From NCBI RefSeq assembly GCF_018448905.1, contig NZ_RCWA01000007.1, positions 114,794 to 178,793 of the forward strand: a stretch of 64,000 bases of DNA, read 5' to 3'. The number at the start of each line of letters is the position of its first letter. The stretch's first letter is position 1. Of the stretch, positions 46,259-56,525 are shown piece after piece. Position numbers and translations under genes: made by a program. Source of the DNA: Photorhabdus heterorhabditis. Its GTDB lineage: Bacteria > Pseudomonadota > Gammaproteobacteria > Enterobacterales > Enterobacteriaceae. The notes under the pieces were generated by a model. That model was not told the DNA's origin. It was given only the letters and a program-made list of their open reading frames with translations, and searched no databases.

Positions 46259-46820
46259 AGCCCCCCTCCTTGTAACAGGAAATAAGATAAGCCGGATTAT
46301 TCGGTTTGAAATAGTGACCGCTGCCAAGTGATGCCAGAGTAGATGCCTGTAGCTGTATGCATTCCAAGTTACTGATTTGACATGTCCGCAAATGCGCCAA
46401 TGCATCATTCAGATTATTCAGTAAAATAAAAGTCAGTACCAAACGGCCACCGGGGTACATGTGATCCAGCGCCCAGTCGATCAGTGCCGTCAATTGTCCA
46501 CCACTACCACCAATAAATACCGCATCTGCCATGACCTCCAATGCCAATGGCGCTTCTCCGGCAATGATTTCTACATTATGACAACCCAACCGCTGACGAT
46601 TCTCGCCTATCAAAGCTAATGCCGCCGGGTTACGCTCAATGGCAGTGACAGTCAGCGCCGGAAATCGCAAAGCCGCCTCCAGCGCCACACTGCCTGTACC
46701 TGCCCCCACATCAATCAACTGTTTGACATTAATCAACTCCAGCCGCTCCAGTGCTAATGCACGTACCGGCTCTTTAGTCATCGGCACTTTTTGGCCGCGT
46801 AAAAATTCATCATCTCTCAT
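46251..46820 (-). CDS. cbiT: Cobalt-precorrin-6B C15-methyltransferase (decarboxylating)
   Basis: Decarboxylates the C12 acetate and methylates C15, in partnership with CbiE. 189 residues with a class I SAM fold: [37 protein letters not shown] (motif I), [14 protein letters not shown] and [18 protein letters not shown]. Start overlaps cbiE by 11 bp. In other taxa CbiE and CbiT are fused as CobL; here they are separate as in Salmonella. Confidence 0.94.
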   Translation of the reverse strand: MRDDEFLRGQKVPMTKEPVRALALERLELINVKQLIDVGAGTGSVALEAALRFPALTVTAIERNPAALALIGENRQRLGCHNVEIIAGEAPLALEVMADAVFIGGSGGQLTALIDWALDHMYPGGRLVLTFILLNNLNDALAHLRTCQISNLECIQLQASTLASLGSGHYFKPNNPAYLISCYKEGGYV

Positions 46821-47412
46821 TTAGGATCACCACCACATTCATGTCATAGTTAGTCGCCACCGCTTCAGGCCGCAGGCGGTGAATACGCTCATTGGACAAA
46901 GAGAGGTTCTCACCAATAATCAATGTACGATTCAGACCACGTTGAATAATGGCCTGCGCAATTGCCCACGGGCCTACGCGCCCATCAGTTACCATCCCTA
47001 CTTTGTCGTGTTGCAGAAGCCAATCAAAATCTGGGGTACGCCCATGACCGCTGGTCAGATAGATATCGTTCATATCCAACGCGGCTTTGGCACATAGATA
47101 CTGAATTGAACTGATACCCGGAATAATGCGCAGATCATCTGCGGTAAAATATTCAGATAATAGTTTGCCGATGCCATACAACAGCGGATCACCAGACGCT
47201 AATACCACAATATGACGAGTGCTGTTGTTCTGTAGCCAGACAATTAAGCTGGCAAGATCCGCATCCAATACGCGAGTTTCATGAGTTATGCCGCTAAATA
47301 TCTCCAGATGTCGCCTGCCACCCACCAATACCTCCGCCTCAGTGATATAACGTTGTGCCTGCGGTAACAGATACGCAGTATCACCGGGACCAATACCGAC
47401 TGCGGTGATCAT
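46810..47412 (-). CDS. cbiE: Cobalt-precorrin-7 C5-methyltransferase
   Basis: Methylates C5. 200 residues: [78 protein letters not shown]. Overlaps cbiD by 4 bp and cbiT by 11 bp. All SAM-binding loops are canonical. Confidence 0.94.
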   Translation of the reverse strand: MITAVGIGPGDTAYLLPQAQRYITEAEVLVGGRRHLEIFSGITHETRVLDADLASLIVWLQNNSTRHIVVLASGDPLLYGIGKLLSEYFTADDLRIIPGISSIQYLCAKAALDMNDIYLTSGHGRTPDFDWLLQHDKVGMVTDGRVGPWAIAQAIIQRGLNRTLIIGENLSLSNERIHRLRPEAVATNYDMNVVVILNER

Positions 47413-48545
47413 CTCATCTCCTCCAAAATGTCATGCAATGGACGGCTAGTACCTAATATCTGATTATCAAAGGAGAACATAATGGCATCACAACGCGGTG
47501 GGTTAACGGCAAAACGCAACATCTCACTCATCCGTTCGCAAATACGTTCAGCAATGCGGTTATAAACTGCTTGCAGACCCTGTTCTGCGATCAGTTCCAT
47601 AGCCGCTTCTGTGGTATCACAACGATTAACCTCCAACAGCAGTGCCTGCGGTGCGCCCAGCAGCGCCAGATACGCAATTAAGGTTTCCATGCGACCATCA
47701 GCAATATGACTGTGGGTATGAAAAATGCCGGCTGCTACTTTCACCAACTTGCCGGGATGTCCTACTAACATGATATGGCGGAACCCAAGCCGTACTGCTT
47801 CCTGCAACATGTAACCAACGAAGTTACTCATGGTTACCACCAGCTGACCATCAAGCCCCAGTTGTTCACGTACAAAACGCTCACCGTGATTACCAGGAAC
47901 CAGAATGACCTTTTCAGCGCCCGCCGCACGTTTCATTTCCAGCTCTAGCGCTAATGAGCGTTTCCAACTCTCTTCCGACATAGGTGTGACGATACCGGTG
48001 GTACCAATGATGGAAATACCACCCAGTATCCCTAATCGCCCGTTGTAAGTTTTTTTTGCCCGCTCTTCACCTTCCGGTGCGAAAATTTCGACTTCCGCCC
48101 CCCGCGTAGGACCAATCGCTTCCCGAACGGCTGCTTCAATGGTCTGGCGCGGTGTACGGTTAATGGCCGCACTACCTATTGGCAGCCCAACACCTTTGCG
48201 AGTGACCGTGCCAACACCTTCGCCACCACGCAAATTGATCTCTCCGTGGTCGCACAGGGTGACACGGGCAAAAATCAACATACCGTGGGTCGCATCCACA
48301 TCATCACCCCCATCTTTACGAATAGCCGCAGTAGCCTGCTGACCCTCAATCAGGGGTTGTTCGACATTAAGACGCAGTGTCACACCAGAAGGCGTAACAA
48401 TAGAAACATGGTCAATCACTTGCTGGCGCAGTACCATCAATGCGGCAACCTTAGCGGCGGCAGTGGCACAGGAACCGGTGGTATAACCTTTGCGATACTG
48501 TTTACCGTTATGCCAGATGCTATCCAATTGCATGGTGTCGCTCAT
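47409..48545 (-). CDS. cbiD: Cobalt-precorrin-5B C1-methyltransferase
   Basis: Methylates C1 in the anaerobic pathway; unrelated in fold to the other methyltransferases. 378 residues: [80 protein letters not shown] and [20 protein letters not shown] are diagnostic. Overlaps cbiC by 4 bp. Presence of CbiD with CbiG and CbiK defines the anaerobic route. Confidence 0.95.
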   Translation of the reverse strand: MSDTMQLDSIWHNGKQYRKGYTTGSCATAAAKVAALMVLRQQVIDHVSIVTPSGVTLRLNVEQPLIEGQQATAAIRKDGGDDVDATHGMLIFARVTLCDHGEINLRGGEGVGTVTRKGVGLPIGSAAINRTPRQTIEAAVREAIGPTRGAEVEIFAPEGEERAKKTYNGRLGILGGISIIGTTGIVTPMSEESWKRSLALELEMKRAAGAEKVILVPGNHGERFVREQLGLDGQLVVTMSNFVGYMLQEAVRLGFRHIMLVGHPGKLVKVAAGIFHTHSHIADGRMETLIAYLALLGAPQALLLEVNRCDTTEAAMELIAEQGLQAVYNRIAERICERMSEMLRFAVNPPRCDAIMFSFDNQILGTSRPLHDILEEMR

Positions 48546-49174
48546 GGCGCCTCCCGCAATCGGTATAAAATGGCATTGATAATTGCCGCTGCGACGTTGC
48601 TACCTCCTTTACGGCCTGCGGCTGCAATACAGGGCAATTCACTTTGCATCAGCGCAGCTTTCGATTCCGCAGCGCCAACAAATCCGACGGGTACCCCAAC
48701 CACCGCTAAGGGTGAAGCCTGCCTTTCCAGCAAGCGGAACAACGCGGTTGGCGCATTACCGAACACGAATATTTTGTCGCCTTCCTCATCCAGTGCGACA
48801 TCCACCGCTGCCATAGAGCGGGTGATACCCCGCGCTTTCGCTATCGCCACTACACGCGGGTCACTGATATAACAACGACTCTCACACCCCATCTGATGTA
48901 ACAACGTTTTGTTAATACCGGACTGAGCCATCGTGGTATCGGTATACAAAATGCATCCTCGACGCAATGCTTCAGTCATGTGGGTCAGCACATCTGGCGA
49001 GAACCACAAAATATCCAGCCAATCAAAATCCGCAGTAGTGTGGATCACCCGTTTAATTACCGCTTCTTGCATCTCATCAACAAAACGATAATCAGGATGC
49101 TCACGGGCAATAATGTCGCCAATGATTGCGAAGCTATTCTGTTCAATTTGCTGAGGTTTCTGGAGGTAATTCAT
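48542..49174 (-). CDS. cbiC: Cobalt-precorrin-8 methylmutase
   Basis: Moves the C11 methyl to C12 to give cobyrinic acid. 210 residues. The catalytic histidine is in [14 protein letters not shown] (about residue 45); [32 protein letters not shown] and [18 protein letters not shown] follow. Sits 14 bp after cbiB and overlaps cbiD. Complete. Confidence 0.95.
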   Translation of the reverse strand: MNYLQKPQQIEQNSFAIIGDIIAREHPDYRFVDEMQEAVIKRVIHTTADFDWLDILWFSPDVLTHMTEALRRGCILYTDTTMAQSGINKTLLHQMGCESRCYISDPRVVAIAKARGITRSMAAVDVALDEEGDKIFVFGNAPTALFRLLERQASPLAVVGVPVGFVGAAESKAALMQSELPCIAAAGRKGGSNVAAAIINAILYRLREAP

Positions 49175-49188
49175 AACATTGCCCTTTT

Positions 49189-50148
49189 CTAAGCTATTCC
49201 GACCAACAGTAAGCGCAACAGAGCAAACAACAGTAAAGCCAGTTGCGAAGCTACCATCATCAAATGGATACTGAGCGGGATATCCGTCAGCGCGATTTTA
49301 CGGCGTTCATCACCAATCCAAGGTTTATCTACCCGTTCACCAAAGTAATAATTCGGACCACCAAGGCGGATACCTAACGCGCCAGCAACCGTCGCTTCCG
49401 GCCAGGCACAGTTAGGACTGGCATGCTGATAACGATCGCGCCAACCAATACGCAGCGCCTGACGAAAATCAACCTGAATAAACCAAGCTGCTACACTCAG
49501 TAACAACCAGCTCAACCGCGCCGGCAGCCAGTTCGCCAGATCATCCATACGGGCGGAGACATACCCGATAGCGCGGTATTCCGGCGTTTTGTATCCCACC
49601 ATAGAATCAAGGGTATTGACCGCTTTATAAGCCATTGCCAACGGCGCTCCGCCAATCATCAGGAAAAACAGTGGGGCAATAACACCGTCAACGCTGTTTT
49701 CCGCCACCGTCTCTACCGCCGCACGCGTAATTTGTGGTACATCCAATTGAGACGTATCCCGCCCAACAATCCACGACAATTGTTGGCGACTTTCATCCAA
49801 TGAACCACGCTGCAAGACACGATGTACCGCCATAGCCGCATCACTCAGACAACGACCAGCCAGTAGAGTGTAAATCATCCATATTTCGGCCAACCAACCG
49901 ATCCAAGGATGAATGTAATTCATCAACCACAAGCATCCCCAACTCACCAGCCAAGTCAGCCCGACAACCACTATCCACAACCCCGCTCCACCGACCTTCA
50001 ATGCACGTTCACTGTGACAACAGTGCCGGATAGCCCGTTGTACCAGTGAGATCAGCTTGCCAATCCACCGCACGGGATGGGGCCAATGCGGTGGATCACC
50101 TAACCAACTATCGAGCAGGAAAGCAGCAAACCAAGCAGCAAGGGTCAT
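49189..50148 (-). CDS. cbiB: Adenosylcobinamide-phosphate synthase
   Basis: Inner-membrane enzyme attaching aminopropanol phosphate to adenosylcobyric acid. 319 residues with about five membrane helices. Blocks: LLDSWLGDPPHWPHPVRWIG, AAVETVAENSVDGVIAPLFF, YKAVNTLDSMVGYKTPEYRA, ASPNCAWPEATVAGALGIRL and RLGGPNYYFGE. The ATG at 50148 has AGGAGG and overlaps the cbiA stop (ATGA); the longer frame to 50259 is inside cbiA. Confidence 0.95.
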   Translation of the reverse strand: MTLAAWFAAFLLDSWLGDPPHWPHPVRWIGKLISLVQRAIRHCCHSERALKVGGAGLWIVVVGLTWLVSWGCLWLMNYIHPWIGWLAEIWMIYTLLAGRCLSDAAMAVHRVLQRGSLDESRQQLSWIVGRDTSQLDVPQITRAAVETVAENSVDGVIAPLFFLMIGGAPLAMAYKAVNTLDSMVGYKTPEYRAIGYVSARMDDLANWLPARLSWLLLSVAAWFIQVDFRQALRIGWRDRYQHASPNCAWPEATVAGALGIRLGGPNYYFGERVDKPWIGDERRKIALTDIPLSIHLMMVASQLALLLFALLRLLLVGIA

Positions 50149-51527
50149 AACAGCCTCCTGGCAAGTGCCAACCAGCGATCCAGCAGACCGGGACGCTGAG
50201 CAAAATGGATATGAAGATAACTGGCCAGAGTTTGCTGTACCTGATATCCCCCGGCCCATTGCTGTATCACCATGTCGTCACGCCATTTAGTACAGTCAAA
50301 AACCGAAGGTACCGAACTGATAAAATCGGAATAGTGAAACTCATGCCCTCGCAAAATTTCGCCTTTTTTGGCCAGTAAAGTGTCACAACGAGCTTGAGCC
50401 TGACAGTAACCAAAGCGCATTAGCCGCGTTCCCATCCGACTCTCTCCTGGCAGAATGCCCGTCATCTGGTGGCGTTTCCCTTCTCCGTCGGTCAATGACT
50501 CACCAAGGTACATCAGACCACCACATTCAGCATAAAGCGGAACCTGCCGGTGATGAGCATCCTGTAAAACCTCCCGCATAGCACTATTGGCGGCCAGTTC
50601 AGCGGCATATATTTCAGGGTAGCCGCCACCAAGATAAATCATCTGGCAATCAGGCAAACGGCGATCATGCAGTGGACTAAAACGGTGAATCTGTACACCA
50701 GCCTGCTCCAGCATTTCCAGATTGTCTGGGTAATAAAAGTTAAAAGCTTCATCATCCGCTAATGCCAGCGTCAAACCATCAGCCAACGCGGGATCAGGTA
50801 ATGGAGGGGCCTCACCTTCCGGTAAAATAGGACAGTCACAAAGCGCTAACAGACGATCAAGGTTGATATAGGTTTCAACCTGTTGAGCCAACCGCTGCCA
50901 ACGAGCATCATCAGCAACCTGCTCCTGCGCAGGAATAAGGCCAAGATGACGGGATGGCAACGATACATCCTTCATCACCGGCAAACGCCCCAGCACCGGA
51001 ACACCACAATAATGTTCAATGGCATAACGGATCAGTTCGAAATGATTTTCAGAATTGACGCGATTAACAATGACTCCTGCGATCGTCAGAGAAGGATCGA
51101 AACGACAGAACCCTAAAACAGTTGCAGCTACAGAAGTGGATACGGCCTTACCATCTACCAACAAAATCACCGGGCATCCCAACTGCTTAGCCATTGCAGC
51201 ACTACTGCAATAATTAGGGTCAATACCGTAACCATCATACAGCCCCATCACACCTTCAATGACCGCCACATCAGCATAGCGCATATGCTGATTATAAAGA
51301 CCATTGAGAGTCGCTGTTGGCAGCATAAACGCATCAAGATTATGGGATGCCACACCGCATACGGTGCTATGCCAGCCACTATCCAGATAATCTGGCCCTA
51401 CTTTAAACGGCTGAACCGCCAACCCTCGCAGCATCAGCGCGCGTAAAATGCCGAGGGTAACGGTAGTTTTACCACAACCACTGCCAGTACCCGCGATAAC
51501 AAATGCTTTCCTGCCTGACCATTGCAT
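50145..51527 (-). CDS. cbiA: Cobyrinic acid a,c-diamide synthase
   Basis: Glutamine- and ATP-dependent amidation of cobyrinic acid at a and c. 460 residues. N-terminal P-loop in FVIAGTGSGCGKTTVTLGIL; GVMGLYDGYG; central SPLHDRRLPDCQMIYLGGGY; class I glutaminase cysteine in PLYAECGGLMYLGESL; C-terminal YLHIHFAQRP. The true start is the ATG at 51527; an upstream extension to 51731 reads through the riboswitch and is not real. It is the first gene of the 15-gene operon, so under riboswitch control. Confidence 0.95.
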   Translation of the reverse strand: MQWSGRKAFVIAGTGSGCGKTTVTLGILRALMLRGLAVQPFKVGPDYLDSGWHSTVCGVASHNLDAFMLPTATLNGLYNQHMRYADVAVIEGVMGLYDGYGIDPNYCSSAAMAKQLGCPVILLVDGKAVSTSVAATVLGFCRFDPSLTIAGVIVNRVNSENHFELIRYAIEHYCGVPVLGRLPVMKDVSLPSRHLGLIPAQEQVADDARWQRLAQQVETYINLDRLLALCDCPILPEGEAPPLPDPALADGLTLALADDEAFNFYYPDNLEMLEQAGVQIHRFSPLHDRRLPDCQMIYLGGGYPEIYAAELAANSAMREVLQDAHHRQVPLYAECGGLMYLGESLTDGEGKRHQMTGILPGESRMGTRLMRFGYCQAQARCDTLLAKKGEILRGHEFHYSDFISSVPSVFDCTKWRDDMVIQQWAGGYQVQQTLASYLHIHFAQRPGLLDRWLALARRLL

Positions 51528-51639
51528 AAAAAATTCCCGACATATCGATCGGAAAATGAGCGTCGATAAGACGTGCCAGCCTTGCGCACACCACTTGGAT
51601 GACAACCCGCTTCCCACCGAAGGAGTTAATGTCTCTTGC

Positions 51640-51800
51640 CTATCAGGTCGGTCTTCTGGCTTAGCATCATCCTTCTCCGCTTCCTTCCCAGTCGTTCCGA
51701 CCAGTGGCATTAGCAGAGTCGTCAGCATCACAGCAGCGGGGGCTGCGGAGGATTTTCACCTCCTTCCCACACACCATTAGGTGCGATATTAACCCGACGG
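51640..51800 (-). promoter_or_regulatory. Cobalamin (AdoCbl) riboswitch upstream of cbiA
   Basis: On the minus strand, in order: GGGAAGGAGGTGAAAATCC, GCAGCCCCCGCTGCTGTGA, GACGA, the GCCACTG segment, GGGAAGG, GATGATGCTAAGCCAGAAGACC. These are the conserved blocks of the cobalamin riboswitch, including the B12-box AGCCAGAAGACC-type end. It sits about 110 nt upstream of cbiA and should repress the operon when cobalamin is abundant. This is the only such element I find in the window. Confidence 0.93.
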
Positions 51801-52186
51801 CGGCTTATTTATTTTTAACGTGGCCTACTCTTTAAGTTATTAAATTATTAGATAACTAATGATATATTCACTTTTATCATAATAACCTTATTAACTTTAT
51901 TTAATTAAAATGCAAATTAAATATATATTTTTCACATCAAAAAAATGATGACAATGATTATTTTCGGCGATAAATTTATGCGTTTTATAGTAAAAATCAT
52001 CGCTAACCTGCTAACAAAGATAGTAGCAACACAGTACCAGATTAAACGTTGATCATAATCAACTATCTATCCATATCACATCAGCTTATGATGCTGTTTA
52101 TCGTAAAATTGCTTTTTACATCACTGTATAAACCCAATCACAATAAGAACTGCCGATATTATTAGATACCACGATTCTGCGTATGC
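51801..52186. other. AT-rich promoter region of the cbi operon
   Basis: No gene between the riboswitch and the small ORF at 52187. The region is very AT-rich and must contain the leftward cbi promoter; no single -35/-10 pair stands out. Confidence 0.45.
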
Positions 52187-52489
52187 TTGGTGCCTGTTTT
52201 TATTATGCCCACAGTCAGAACAAATCAATCTACTCATTCCCCAGAAGATCAACCCGGCCTCATGCCACTTGCTTTAGTTTATATTTTGGAACAAGGACAT
52301 AAACCCGAGGCGCGTACATTACCGGAACAGCACCTGCTACTATGGGTATACCGTTACTTGAAACTCGTTCAAGCAACCAAACTAGAAAATGATTTTTATC
52401 GGATTTTAGCCACCATTGCGACTGACTATTTAAAAACCCTTCAAACTGAACTAAAACTAACCGTAGCAGAACTAGAATTATTCCACTAA
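52187..52489 (+). CDS. Hypothetical helical protein
   Basis: 100 residues from GTG 52187, or 94 from ATG 52205; no clear ribosome binding site for either. The sequence (GHKPEARTLPEQHLLLWVYR, then YLKLVQATKLENDFYRILAT, ending LKLTVAELELFH) looks like a real amphipathic-helical protein but matches no family I recognise. It is isolated: riboswitch-driven operon diverges on one side, an ERIC lies on the other. It has no signal peptide or hydrophobic helix. It could be a fragment of a larger protein. Confidence 0.5.
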   Translation: MVPVFIMPTVRTNQSTHSPEDQPGLMPLALVYILEQGHKPEARTLPEQHLLLWVYRYLKLVQATKLENDFYRILATIATDYLKTLQTELKLTVAELELFH

Positions 52490-52614
52490 CACTTTTATTA
52501 TTCCTCAATAAATGCTCTGGATGGAAATTTAAGTAACGATTAATAAATTTACATTCCTCCAGAGTTTAAATTCTATTTAACCAACCCATCATTTGTAATA
52601 TCAGAAAAACCCTT

Positions 52615-52766
52615 ATATACCCAATAGATTTCAAGATGCATCGCGACGGCAAGGGAGCGAATCCCCGGGAGCATAGATAACATAGATAACTATGTCATAG
52701 AGAACTCTGTGACTGGGGTGAGTAAGTTCAGCCAACAAAGAGGTAACTTGAAAGATAACAGGTATA
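52615..52766 (+). repeat. ERIC element, extended (about 152 bp)
   Basis: Full ERIC ends and core, but the centre contains an extra about 25 bp made by partial duplication (CATAGATAACATAGATAACTATGTCATAGAGAACT region). Nothing else is seen in 52490-53033 except a likely protease promoter. Confidence 0.9.
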
Positions 52767-53033
52767 TTGATCGTTACAGCTCTATTGCAGTATATAAAAC
52801 GGTTCAACTGATTTTTATGTTATTTATTATTGGCTATGGATAACAGGCATCCAATAGAATGATTTTATGCGCTAAAAAAACTGTCTATTAATTCATAAAT
52901 TAGTAAACATTAAATACTCATATAGAGGATTTATTAAAGCTTTAAAAAATACTTAGCGATAATTTTTTCTTCATTGAATGTCTGTTTCCATTACATGGAA
53001 AGATCAAAAATGTAAACAACATGAGGTAAAAAC

Positions 53034-54548
53034 ATGAGAAAAATCTTTTTAGCTACACTTATTACAGGGATTGTGTCAGCAAGTTGTTCCGCACAAGCGC
53101 TTCCCGAAAATAACAACGAGCACATTGCTGATCTGCAAGACAATACCAGCAACGAAGCTCCGCTATTAAAATCTACGGACCCGGGCGCTGAACGATTTAA
53201 GCATGTGGGTAAACTAAGCGGTCGCGGCCTGTGTACCGCAACACTTATTGCCGGTTCAGAAACCCCTGATGCCAATCAACAAGCACTTATTCTTTCCGCA
53301 GGCCATTGTTTTGATTCTTCATTAGATACTAATGAAGTAGTGATTGACCAACCTGTAGGCCCTGGTTGGACATACACACCAAATTACTTTATTGACTTAA
53401 TTAATAAACACCAACCTGTTGATGTTGATAGAGTTTTATACGCAACAATGAAAGGCGGTGACCTTGCAGTTTTCAGACTTAAAGCAACTTATGGTGAGTT
53501 GGCAAATCGCGGAATACTGCCGGTGACGTTACACAAAGATTATGAAGCAGTAGCAAGTCATCCCATTGAACTGGCTCACATTCCGGTCAATGGTGTAGAT
53601 GGTGATAAACGTTATCTACGCTATTCAGCTTGCGACATTACTGGAAAAGCCTCGCTTGTATATGAAGGTATCTGGGCTTGGTCTCCGGCTGTTTCTGTTA
53701 ATTGCGCCGGGGTTGCGGGAGGCACTTCTGGTTCACCGGTTATATTGAAAGATCAATCCAAGATAATTGGTGTATTAAATACCACCGTTGACCGAAGTTA
53801 CTCGGGTTGCGGTCTTAATCGTCCGTGTGAATTTATTATCGATCACAGTTTCTCTCGTACTGGCGCCAGTTACTATATTCCTATTGATAAAATTGCACAT
53901 GCATTTACCCCTGATGGAAAACTGGATTTAAGTAAATTTGATGATGGAAAAGGGATCACTATTAACGCTAACGGTCCACTAATTACGAAGGGCACAGTTG
54001 ACAACAAACCTACCACTTGGAATTTACGTCTTGAGGAAAAGGGGTTTGATAAGATTCGCTATAAGGGAGGGCTTGCGAGTAATGTTGATTGTTCAGATCC
54101 TAAAGGATACAGCAAACCTATTTCAGTCACTACCCAACCGCTGGAAAAACTTGCCGTTCCTTCCAATGAAGGGATTTATACCATGTGTGTTATTGGGCAA
54201 CATTCTGCAAATAAACTCTGGCAGAGTACATCTAATGCATCAATAAAATTACGTGAAATTGACAATACTCCTCCATCAACAAAACCAGAGATAAGATTAA
54301 TTTTTGAAGCAGATGACCGATGGGTTGTTAACCCTATTTTTAGTCCGTGGGAAATTGTTGATTTACGTATAAAATCAGGGCCAGTGAAATCTACAAAATG
54401 TGATGATTACACAGGTTACTCTATTTATAGAAGAATACCGATCTCACTTATGAAGAAAGATGCCCCAATACGTTTTTGTGTATATGGCTTAGATCAAGCG
54501 GGTAACAAAGGCCCAATATCCTTTAATGACTTTAGCGATAAGAAATAA
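53034..54548 (+). CDS. Secreted trypsin-like serine protease
   Basis: 504 residues. A Sec signal peptide (MRKIFLATLITGIVSASCSA, cleavage probably after QA at about 22-23) is followed by a chymotrypsin-fold domain. The catalytic triad is histidine in LILSAGHCFDSS, aspartate in MKGGDLAVFRLKA and serine in AGVAGGTSGSPVILKDQS. Extra cysteines (GLCTATL, SACDIT, CAGVAG, GCGLNRPCEF) suggest disulfides. After about residue 300 two repeats of a beta-rich domain follow. GAGG precedes the ATG, and a terminator follows. Likely an extracellular enzyme; substrate unknown. Confidence 0.85.
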   Translation: MRKIFLATLITGIVSASCSAQALPENNNEHIADLQDNTSNEAPLLKSTDPGAERFKHVGKLSGRGLCTATLIAGSETPDANQQALILSAGHCFDSSLDTNEVVIDQPVGPGWTYTPNYFIDLINKHQPVDVDRVLYATMKGGDLAVFRLKATYGELANRGILPVTLHKDYEAVASHPIELAHIPVNGVDGDKRYLRYSACDITGKASLVYEGIWAWSPAVSVNCAGVAGGTSGSPVILKDQSKIIGVLNTTVDRSYSGCGLNRPCEFIIDHSFSRTGASYYIPIDKIAHAFTPDGKLDLSKFDDGKGITINANGPLITKGTVDNKPTTWNLRLEEKGFDKIRYKGGLASNVDCSDPKGYSKPISVTTQPLEKLAVPSNEGIYTMCVIGQHSANKLWQSTSNASIKLREIDNTPPSTKPEIRLIFEADDRWVVNPIFSPWEIVDLRIKSGPVKSTKCDDYTGYSIYRRIPISLMKKDAPIRFCVYGLDQAGNKGPISFNDFSDKK

Positions 54549-54561
54549 ATCTTTCAAAATT

Positions 54562-54585
54562 GGCCAGCATTTGCTGGCCTTTTTT
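54562..54585 (+). terminator. Terminator of the protease gene
   Basis: GGCCAGCA / TGCTGGCC with a 2-nt loop and six T residues. Confidence 0.9.
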
Positions 54586-54946
54586 ATATTCACTGATAAA
54601 TATAAAATCAATTAAAACCTCTTGGTTTTTTTCAAATTTAATGTAATTAGCATCACCTTCAACAATATTAAAACAACAAATATACATAGCACTCTTATTT
54701 AATTAATTACATTACTTTAAAGTTAAACAAAACCTACTTGTTATTATTTACAGAACAATCAATCCGCCCAAGACATATTTATCAACATTTCATCAGGTTA
54801 CATTCAAATACATCTCATAAAATTAATTTTTTACAAAAAAACTCAGCATATAAAAATATGAATTATACTTATGATATCAATAACGCTCAACAACACTTGC
54901 TCAATAGCAAATAAAATAGTTCTAATAAGATGAATGCTTAATATCC
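54586..54946. other. AT-rich gap, no gene seen
   Basis: No supported frame, repeat or RNA gene. Confidence 0.5.
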
Positions 54947-55076
54947 TATATACCCAATAGATTTCAGTTTGCATCACGGCGGCAAGGGAGCGGAATCCCC
55001 GGGAGCATAGAGAACTTTGTGGCTGGGGTAAGTGAACGCAGCCAAAAAAGCAGCGGCTTGAAAGATGAAGGGTATA
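54947..55076 (+). repeat. ERIC element, full length
   Basis: TATACCCAATAGATTTCAG to GATGAAGGGTATA with the core GGAATCCCCGGGAGC. From 55077 to 55440 no gene is seen. Confidence 0.9.
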
Positions 55077-55440
55077 GTTACCAAATTCTATATAAGATTC
55101 CAGATAACTCTCCAATTTATTTAGTTATAAAAAATTTCCACGATTAAAATACGCAAGGTAGAAAAATACAACAACTGATTTAGTTCATAATCAATCTATT
55201 TCTATCATGATTGAGGAAGATATGTACCTTACTAACATATGTGAACTATTTTGACTATTAACAGAAACGGGTTGTTTTACGACCAACAATTGTTCACAAT
55301 TAGACCACTCACGATACTATCTCCGATAATCGTCATTTTGGTCATTTATTAATACATGGATGCAGCCGATTTTTACCATTTTTATTTCCATTTAATGCTT
55401 TAGCACACTGCTTCGACATAAGTTATTGCTAGTTTATAGA

Positions 55441-55466
55441 TTCTGTAAAACCTTGGTTTAGTGGAA
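55441..55466 (+). repeat. Left DNA-invertase-like crossover site
   Basis: 26 bp: half-site TTCTGTAAAACC, core TT, half-site GGTTTAGTGGAA. The two halves are imperfect inverted repeats around a 2-bp core, the architecture of Gin/Hin/Pin sites. It encodes LGLVE at the start of the fibre-tip frame. Its inverted partner is at 61588-61613. Confidence 0.65.
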
Positions 55467-56525
55467 ACGGTGAATCTGGCGAAAAGTGCTGTGCCGAGTA
55501 GCCGGAAAATTAATGGCAAGGCGTTGAATGGGGATGTCAGTTTAAGTGCCGGGGATGTTGGGGCTTTTCCTAGACTGAGATCAATTGATGAAATACCAAC
55601 ACTGGGATATAACGGCCCGTTCCGTGGTGGAGCATCTGTCAATTATGCAAAAGGAGTTAGCGTTGGTGATAGCGACTACGGACAGATCTGGGTTGATTCT
55701 AGCGGGAGACTATTTGCGCAATTTTCAAACAATAATGGCGCAAAGCATGGCGGTGAATGTGTTTATATGGACGATATTACACCTATTGAGCAAAAAGCTA
55801 ATAATGCGGTGCCGAGTAGTCGGAAAATTAATGGGAAGGCGTTGAGTGGGGATGTCAGTTTAAGTGCCGGGGATGTGGGAGCGTTTTCTGGATTTATTTT
55901 TGTCAACAGTATCCCGACACGTGGTTATGTTGGGGTCTGGGGCGGGTCTAAGAACGCTGGCTGGGTTAAAGGACTTAATATTGGTACAGTAGGTGGCGAT
56001 GTGGGTCAGTTATACATTGATCCCAACGGAAATCTTCATGCATATTTTTTAAATAACAACGGGAGTGTAAACGGCGGTATTGTCACTACTCACCCTGTCG
56101 GCTCCCCCATTCCATGGCCGAAACCAAATCCTCCATCGGATTACCTTACGTGCAATGGTCAAACGTTTAATAAATCCTTATACCCAAAATTAGCAGAGGT
56201 TTATCCTGTCGGTAGAGTACCTGATTTGCGCGGTGAATTTATCCGTGGTTGGGATGATGGGCGCGGTGTTGATCTAGGGCGTGTATGCGGGTCATGGCAG
56301 GGGGACTCAATTCGTAATATTACCGGCAATTTTGGTAATCCAACAACAGAAAGCGGTGGTAGCGCATCTGGTGCATTCAGTTACACATATCGACCGGGTG
56401 GGCGTGCGCAGGGCGCAGGAGGTGGTTCTTTATCATTTACATTTGACGCATCACGTGTCGTCCCAACAGCTAACGAAAATAGACCCCGCAATATCGCATT
56501 TAACTACATAGTGAGAGCAGCATAA
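55461..56525 (+). CDS. Headless tail-fibre tip (invertible cassette, left arm)
   Basis: 354 residues from a GTG inside the crossover site; no ribosome binding site, so probably expressed only if fused to a fibre head. Two repeats of about 105 residues begin SSRKINGKALNGDVSLSAGD (second copy LSGDVSLSAGD). A collar domain (HPVGSPIPWPKPNPPSDYLT, VPDLRGEFIRGWDDGRGVDL) and a tip with GDSIRNITGNFG follow, ending NENRPRNIAFNYIVRAA. The frame upstream of the site stops immediately (TAA), and no N-terminal domain is nearby. Stop overlaps the Tfa start (TAATG). Confidence 0.8.
   Translation: METVNLAKSAVPSSRKINGKALNGDVSLSAGDVGAFPRLRSIDEIPTLGYNGPFRGGASVNYAKGVSVGDSDYGQIWVDSSGRLFAQFSNNNGAKHGGECVYMDDITPIEQKANNAVPSSRKINGKALSGDVSLSAGDVGAFSGFIFVNSIPTRGYVGVWGGSKNAGWVKGLNIGTVGGDVGQLYIDPNGNLHAYFLNNNGSVNGGIVTTHPVGSPIPWPKPNPPSDYLTCNGQTFNKSLYPKLAEVYPVGRVPDLRGEFIRGWDDGRGVDLGRVCGSWQGDSIRNITGNFGNPTTESGGSASGAFSYTYRPGGRAQGAGGGSLSFTFDASRVVPTANENRPRNIAFNYIVRAA

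Noticed and set aside
48246-48872. 208-codon plus-strand frame opposite cbiD/cbiC
   Set aside because: Antisense to two strongly conserved genes and without family resemblance.
50145-51731. A 528-residue start for cbiA upstream of 51527
   Set aside because: The extra 68 codons read through the cobalamin riboswitch and do not resemble CbiA; homologues start at the ATG at 51527.
54843-55115. 90-codon minus-strand frame across an ERIC
   Set aside because: Most of the frame is ERIC sequence, which generates spurious frames at many copies in this window.
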